From positions 1 through 9,251 of the forward strand of contig CBFGRV010000098.1 of the NCBI GenBank assembly GCA_965651265.1: a DNA stretch of 9,251 bases, in the 5' to 3' direction. Below the pieces are notes generated by a model that saw only the letters and a list, made by a program, of their open reading frames with translations, did no database searches and was not told where the DNA came from. The DNA is from CBFGRV01 sp965651265. Lineage in GTDB: Bacteria; Bacteroidota; Rhodothermia; Rhodothermales; VXPQ01. Positions 6,268 to 9,251 of this stretch are shown here, piece after piece. Position 1 is the first letter of the stretch, and the number at the start of each line of letters is the position of its first letter. Position numbers and translations under genes: made by a program.

Positions 6268-7421
6268 GGTACGCCGTCCTGTTCGTCGTCCTCGCCGGAT
6301 TCTGCCTCGTGCCGTCGGGATTCGAGCGCATCCAGCTTTCGGACGTCTTCTACGCCGAAGGGGCCGGAATCGGCGATCTGAACGGCGACGGCACGCCGGA
6401 CGTCGTGGCCGGACCGTTCTGGTACGAGGGTCCCGACTACAAGACCCGGCACGAGTTCTATCCGGAGAGGCCGTTCGATCCTCGCAGGTACTCCGACAAC
6501 TTCTTCGTCGAGGTCTTTGACTTCAATGCCGACGGGTGGAACGACATCCTGATCGTCGGATTTCCGGGCCAGCAGGCGTTCTGGTACGAAAATCCGCAGG
6601 GTCGCGACGGCCACTGGACGCGGCACCTCGCCTTCGATGGCGTGGACAATGAGTCGCCGCACATCGGTGACATCACCGGTGACGGGCGGCCCGATCTCGT
6701 CTTTCACCACGAGGGCCGTCTCGGCTTCGCGACGAGCGATCCGGCCCGGCCGGCCGAGCCGTGGACCTTTCATCCGGTCTCGGACGACCTGGGTCTCAGC
6801 CATTTCACGCACGGTCTCGGCGTCGGCGACGTCAACGGGGACGGCCACCCCGACATCCTGATGGCCAGGGGCTGGTGGGAGAACCCCGGACCCGGCGCCG
6901 AGGGCGCTCTCTGGCGGCACCATCCAGCCGATTTCGGGACGGGCGGCGCGCAGATGTACGCCTACGACATCAACGTCGACGGCCGCAACGACGTCATCAC
7001 GAGCCTCGACGCACACGGGTGGGGTCTCGCATGGTTCGAGCAGCGACCCGACGGAACCTTCGAGCGGCATCTGGTCGTGGGCGAGCACATGCGCGACAAT
7101 CCATACGGTGTGCGCTTCTCGCAGCCGCACGCCGTCGCCCTCGTGGATATGGATCTGGACGGCGCCATGGATATCGTGACCGGCAAGCGCCACTGGGCAC
7201 ACGGGGCGCTCGGCGATCCGGAGCCGAACGCGCCGGCCGTGTTGTACTGGTTCAGGCTGGTGCGCACGGAGGAAGGCGGTGTTCACTACATTCCCTACCT
7301 GATCGACGATGATAGCGGCGTAGGTGTCACGCTCGCCGTCGACGACTTGACCGGAGACGGGTATCCCGATATCGTCGTCTCGAACAAGAAAGGCACCTTC
7401 GTTTTCCACGCGAGCCACTAG
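6264..7421 (+). CDS. Exported FG-GAP/VCBS-type seven-bladed beta-propeller protein (385 aa)
   Basis: The start overlaps the previous stop as ATGA and has a strong Shine-Dalgarno. The N-terminus (MRYAVLFVVLAGFCLVPSG) is a signal peptide or, less likely, an anchor. The mature protein holds seven Asp-rich motifs of the DxNxDGxxD calcium-loop type: DLNGDGTPD (38-46), DFNADGWND (86-94), DITGDGRPD (136-144), DVNGDGHPD (189-197), DINVDGRND (235-243), DMDLDGAMD (295-303) and DLTGDGYPD (361-369). They are 46-66 residues apart, one per blade of a seven-bladed propeller as in integrin-alpha-like FG-GAP proteins. Between them recur aromatic pieces such as PFWYEGP, AFWYENP, GWWENPG and LAWFEQ. No catalytic motif is visible, so binding or a structural partner role is likely. 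Translational coupling to the cupredoxin protein suggests the two act together outside the cytoplasm. Confidence 0.9.
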   Translation: MRYAVLFVVLAGFCLVPSGFERIQLSDVFYAEGAGIGDLNGDGTPDVVAGPFWYEGPDYKTRHEFYPERPFDPRRYSDNFFVEVFDFNADGWNDILIVGFPGQQAFWYENPQGRDGHWTRHLAFDGVDNESPHIGDITGDGRPDLVFHHEGRLGFATSDPARPAEPWTFHPVSDDLGLSHFTHGLGVGDVNGDGHPDILMARGWWENPGPGAEGALWRHHPADFGTGGAQMYAYDINVDGRNDVITSLDAHGWGLAWFEQRPDGTFERHLVVGEHMRDNPYGVRFSQPHAVALVDMDLDGAMDIVTGKRHWAHGALGDPEPNAPAVLYWFRLVRTEEGGVHYIPYLIDDDSGVGVTLAVDDLTGDGYPDIVVSNKKGTFVFHASH

Positions 7422-7430
7422 ACGAGATAC

Positions 7431-8540
7431 ATGCCGGACAAGATCAAGGTCGCCATCGTAGGCCTCGGCTTCGGGGCCGAGTTCATCCCCATTTACCAGC
7501 GTCACCCGGATACGGAGCTCTGGGCGATATGCCAGCGCTCCGAGGACAACCTCAACAGGATTGGCGACGAATTCGGCGTCGAGCGGCGGTTTACGAGCTA
7601 CGAGGCGCTGTTGGAGGAGCCTGATCTGGACGCCGTCCACATCAATTCACCCATCGCGGCTCACGCGCCGATGTCGCTCGCCGCACTGAATGCCGGAAAG
7701 CACACGGCGTGCACGGTGCCGATGGCCACGACGGTGGATGAATGCCTCCAGATCGTCGACGCCCGGGAGCGGTCGGGCAAGGTGTACATGATGATGGAGA
7801 CGGCGATCTACACGCGGGAATTTCTCTACGCGCGGGATCTCGTAGAATCCGGAAAGCTGGGTAAGATCCAGTTCCTCCGCGGCTCCCATCAGCAGAACAT
7901 GGGGCTTCCCGGCTGGCCGAGTTACTGGTATGGCTTTCCGCCCATGCACTACGCCACGCACGCCGTGAGCCCGCTCCTGCTCCTGGCGGGGGCGCGGGCG
8001 AAATCGGTCGTCTGCTTCGGCTCGGGGAGGATCAAGGACGAGTACGCCGAGAAGTACAACTCCCCCTTCGCCGTGGAGTCGGCGCTGGTGGAACTCGCCG
8101 ATTCGGACCTCGCCTGCGAAGTCACGCGGTCGCTCTTCGACACCATCCGCCAGTACCGCGAAAGCTTCGACGTCTACGGCACGCGGCTTTCGTTTGAATG
8201 GGAGCAGACGATCGGGGACGGCCCCGTGATCTACTCCGGCTTCGAGGACGCGGAACGCATCGAGGTGCCGGACTTCGCGCACCTGCTGCCCGAGGAGATC
8301 GCGCCGTTCACGACGGGCGGGGTCTACGATGAGGAGCACGAGCATACGTCGTTCATCCAGGGCGGCGGCCACGGCGGATCGCACCCGCACATGGTGCACG
8401 AGTTCGTTCGGGCGATTCTGGACGGCCGGGAAGCCGTTTCCGACGCCGCCACGGCAGCCAACTGGACGATGACCGGCATATGCGCCCATCAATCCGCCAT
8501 GGAAGGCGGCAAACGTATCGAGATACCCTCCACGAGCTGA
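7431..8540 (+). CDS. Gfo/Idh/MocA-family NAD(P)-dependent oxidoreductase with an atypical TVP motif (369 aa)
   Basis: The N-terminus has a Rossmann dinucleotide-binding strand and glycine loop, KVAIVGLGFGAEF (6-18), followed by the family blocks DAVHINSPIAAHAPMSLAALNAGKH (67-91) and the long C-terminal alpha/beta domain. The length is typical of the family. Where most members have the EKP triad after GKHVxC, this one has CTVPMATT, with Val96 replacing the usual Lys. His173 and His177 (MHYATHAVSPLLLL) lie where the catalytic His of the family is expected. The C-terminal domain has an unusual His-rich stretch, EEHEHTSFIQGGGHGGSHPHMVHEF (301-325). No signal peptide is seen, so it should be cytoplasmic. 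It follows the FG-GAP gene by nine bases, so one transcript is likely. Expected reactions are oxidation or reduction of a sugar, inositol or similar hydroxyl; the substrate is unknown. ATG 7431 is the natural start, with only a weak GAG before it. Confidence 0.92.
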   Translation: MPDKIKVAIVGLGFGAEFIPIYQRHPDTELWAICQRSEDNLNRIGDEFGVERRFTSYEALLEEPDLDAVHINSPIAAHAPMSLAALNAGKHTACTVPMATTVDECLQIVDARERSGKVYMMMETAIYTREFLYARDLVESGKLGKIQFLRGSHQQNMGLPGWPSYWYGFPPMHYATHAVSPLLLLAGARAKSVVCFGSGRIKDEYAEKYNSPFAVESALVELADSDLACEVTRSLFDTIRQYRESFDVYGTRLSFEWEQTIGDGPVIYSGFEDAERIEVPDFAHLLPEEIAPFTTGGVYDEEHEHTSFIQGGGHGGSHPHMVHEFVRAILDGREAVSDAATAANWTMTGICAHQSAMEGGKRIEIPSTS

Positions 8541-8604
8541 GCGCAGCCAGCGTGCGGAGCTCGGCGACAATCATCCAACCGGTGCGCCCCAACCCTAATC
8601 GATC

Positions 8605-9251
8605 ATGATCAACAAACGACGCCTGTTCGTAGGCAGCTTCATCGCGCTCGTCGTGACGTCATTCGGATTCATCATCCGAGCGTTCGTCCTTTCCGAATGG
8701 GGGCGCGAGTTCAACCTGAGCCAGGAAGACCTCGGCTGGATTGCGGGGGCGGGCCTGTTCCCCTTCGCGATCACGATCATCCTCTTCAGCCTCGTGATCG
8801 ACCGGATCGGCTACGACACGTCGATCCGGATCGCCTTCGCCGGGCACGTCTTGTCGGCCGTCGTGACCGTCTGCGCGGGCCTTTTCGGCAATCCCTTCTG
8901 GGTGCTCTTCACCGGCACGTTCATCCTGGCGCTGGCGAACGGCATCGTCGAGGCGGTGATCAATCCCGTCACGGCCACCCTGTATCCGAAGCGGAAAACA
9001 CACTATCTGAACATCCTCCACGCGGGGTGGCCTGGGGGTCTCGTGTTGGCCGGAATGTTTGTGATAGCGATGGGTGACGTCGGATGGCGGTGGAAAGTGG
9101 GCCTGGTGCTCCTGCCGACGATCATCTACGGAGCGATGCTGCTCACGCAGAAATTCCCGCTCAACGAGCGCGTGGCGGCGGGCGTCTCGTACCGGGACAT
9201 GCTGCGGGAATTCCGCCGGCCGCTATTCCTGATTCTGCTTCTGATCATGAT
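8605..9251 (+). CDS. MFS-family permease, N-terminal half, truncated by the window edge
   Basis: An uninterrupted frame from ATG 8605 runs off the right edge; 215 codons are visible. The product is strongly hydrophobic, with about six membrane segments (roughly residues 7-29, 44-66, 74-94, 97-118, 138-157, 162-181), a basic central loop (182-205) and the start of a seventh. That is the N-terminal bundle of a 12-helix major facilitator. DRIGYD (66-71) after helix 2 matches the family's conserved loop 2-3 signature. The blocks ANGIVEAVINP (111-121) and LNILHAGWPGG (135-145) recall MFS carriers of environmental bacteria that I have seen beside sugar-oxidation genes, a memory-based link. It lies 64 bases after the oxidoreductase with no terminator between, so co-transcription and import of the cluster's substrate or product are plausible. 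No Shine-Dalgarno precedes the ATG. Confidence 0.88.
   Translation, partial: MINKRRLFVGSFIALVVTSFGFIIRAFVLSEWGREFNLSQEDLGWIAGAGLFPFAITIILFSLVIDRIGYDTSIRIAFAGHVLSAVVTVCAGLFGNPFWVLFTGTFILALANGIVEAVINPVTATLYPKRKTHYLNILHAGWPGGLVLAGMFVIAMGDVGWRWKVGLVLLPTIIYGAMLLTQKFPLNERVAAGVSYRDMLREFRRPLFLILLLIM

Noticed and set aside
6012..7640. 542-codon open frame on the - strand across the FG-GAP gene
   Set aside because: It is a shadow frame of GC-rich coding DNA. The + strand has a signal peptide, seven calcium-loop motifs, an ATGA overlap and a Shine-Dalgarno, whereas the - strand product shows no family motif.

Overview
The window is GC-rich (roughly 60-65% by eye) and every gene I support lies on the + strand. 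It suggests a free-living Gram-negative heterotroph with a lipoprotein and several exported proteins. The large planctomycete-type beta-propeller/HEAT protein, the FG-GAP protein and the atypical Gfo/Idh/MocA oxidoreductase fit Gemmatimonadota, Planctomycetota or related environmental phyla. No rRNA or other phylogenetic marker is present, so this placement is an inference. Shine-Dalgarno sequences are clear before only two genes (2614 and 6264).

Left part (1-3090): the C-terminal half of an M3-family zinc oligopeptidase runs in from the left edge and ends at 1105. A 53-codon ORF overlaps its end and carries a 20-bp palindrome. A gene-poor stretch follows (1257-1678). Next come a small lipoprotein of unknown function (1679-2347), a 266-bp gap with a possible signal-peptide remnant, a TAnnTTTG-like motif and a hairpin, and then an OsmC/Ohr-type peroxidase-like gene (2614-3090). 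These genes look like independent units.

Right part (3091-9251): a 24-bp direct repeat in two copies, each containing a CCTG-AA-CAGG dyad, lies before a gene cluster. The first gene encodes a 962-residue exported protein with a type-1 copper (cupredoxin) domain, a jelly-roll-like domain, a PVC-type dehydrogenase beta-propeller and C-terminal HEAT-like repeats. The second overlaps it by ATGA and encodes an exported FG-GAP/VCBS-type propeller with seven Asp-rich calcium-binding motifs. Nine bases later comes a Gfo/Idh/MocA oxidoreductase with TVP where EKP is usual. After 64 bases an MFS permease begins and runs off the right edge.

The most economical reading of the right part is a carbohydrate or polyol utilisation cluster. 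The two exported propellers would bind or oxidise a substrate outside the cytoplasm, with copper rather than haem as the fused electron carrier. The permease would import it or a product, and the NAD(P)-dependent enzyme would continue catabolism inside. The substrate cannot be told from the sequence. I saw no tRNA, rRNA, CRISPR array, insertion sequence or convincing rho-independent terminator.
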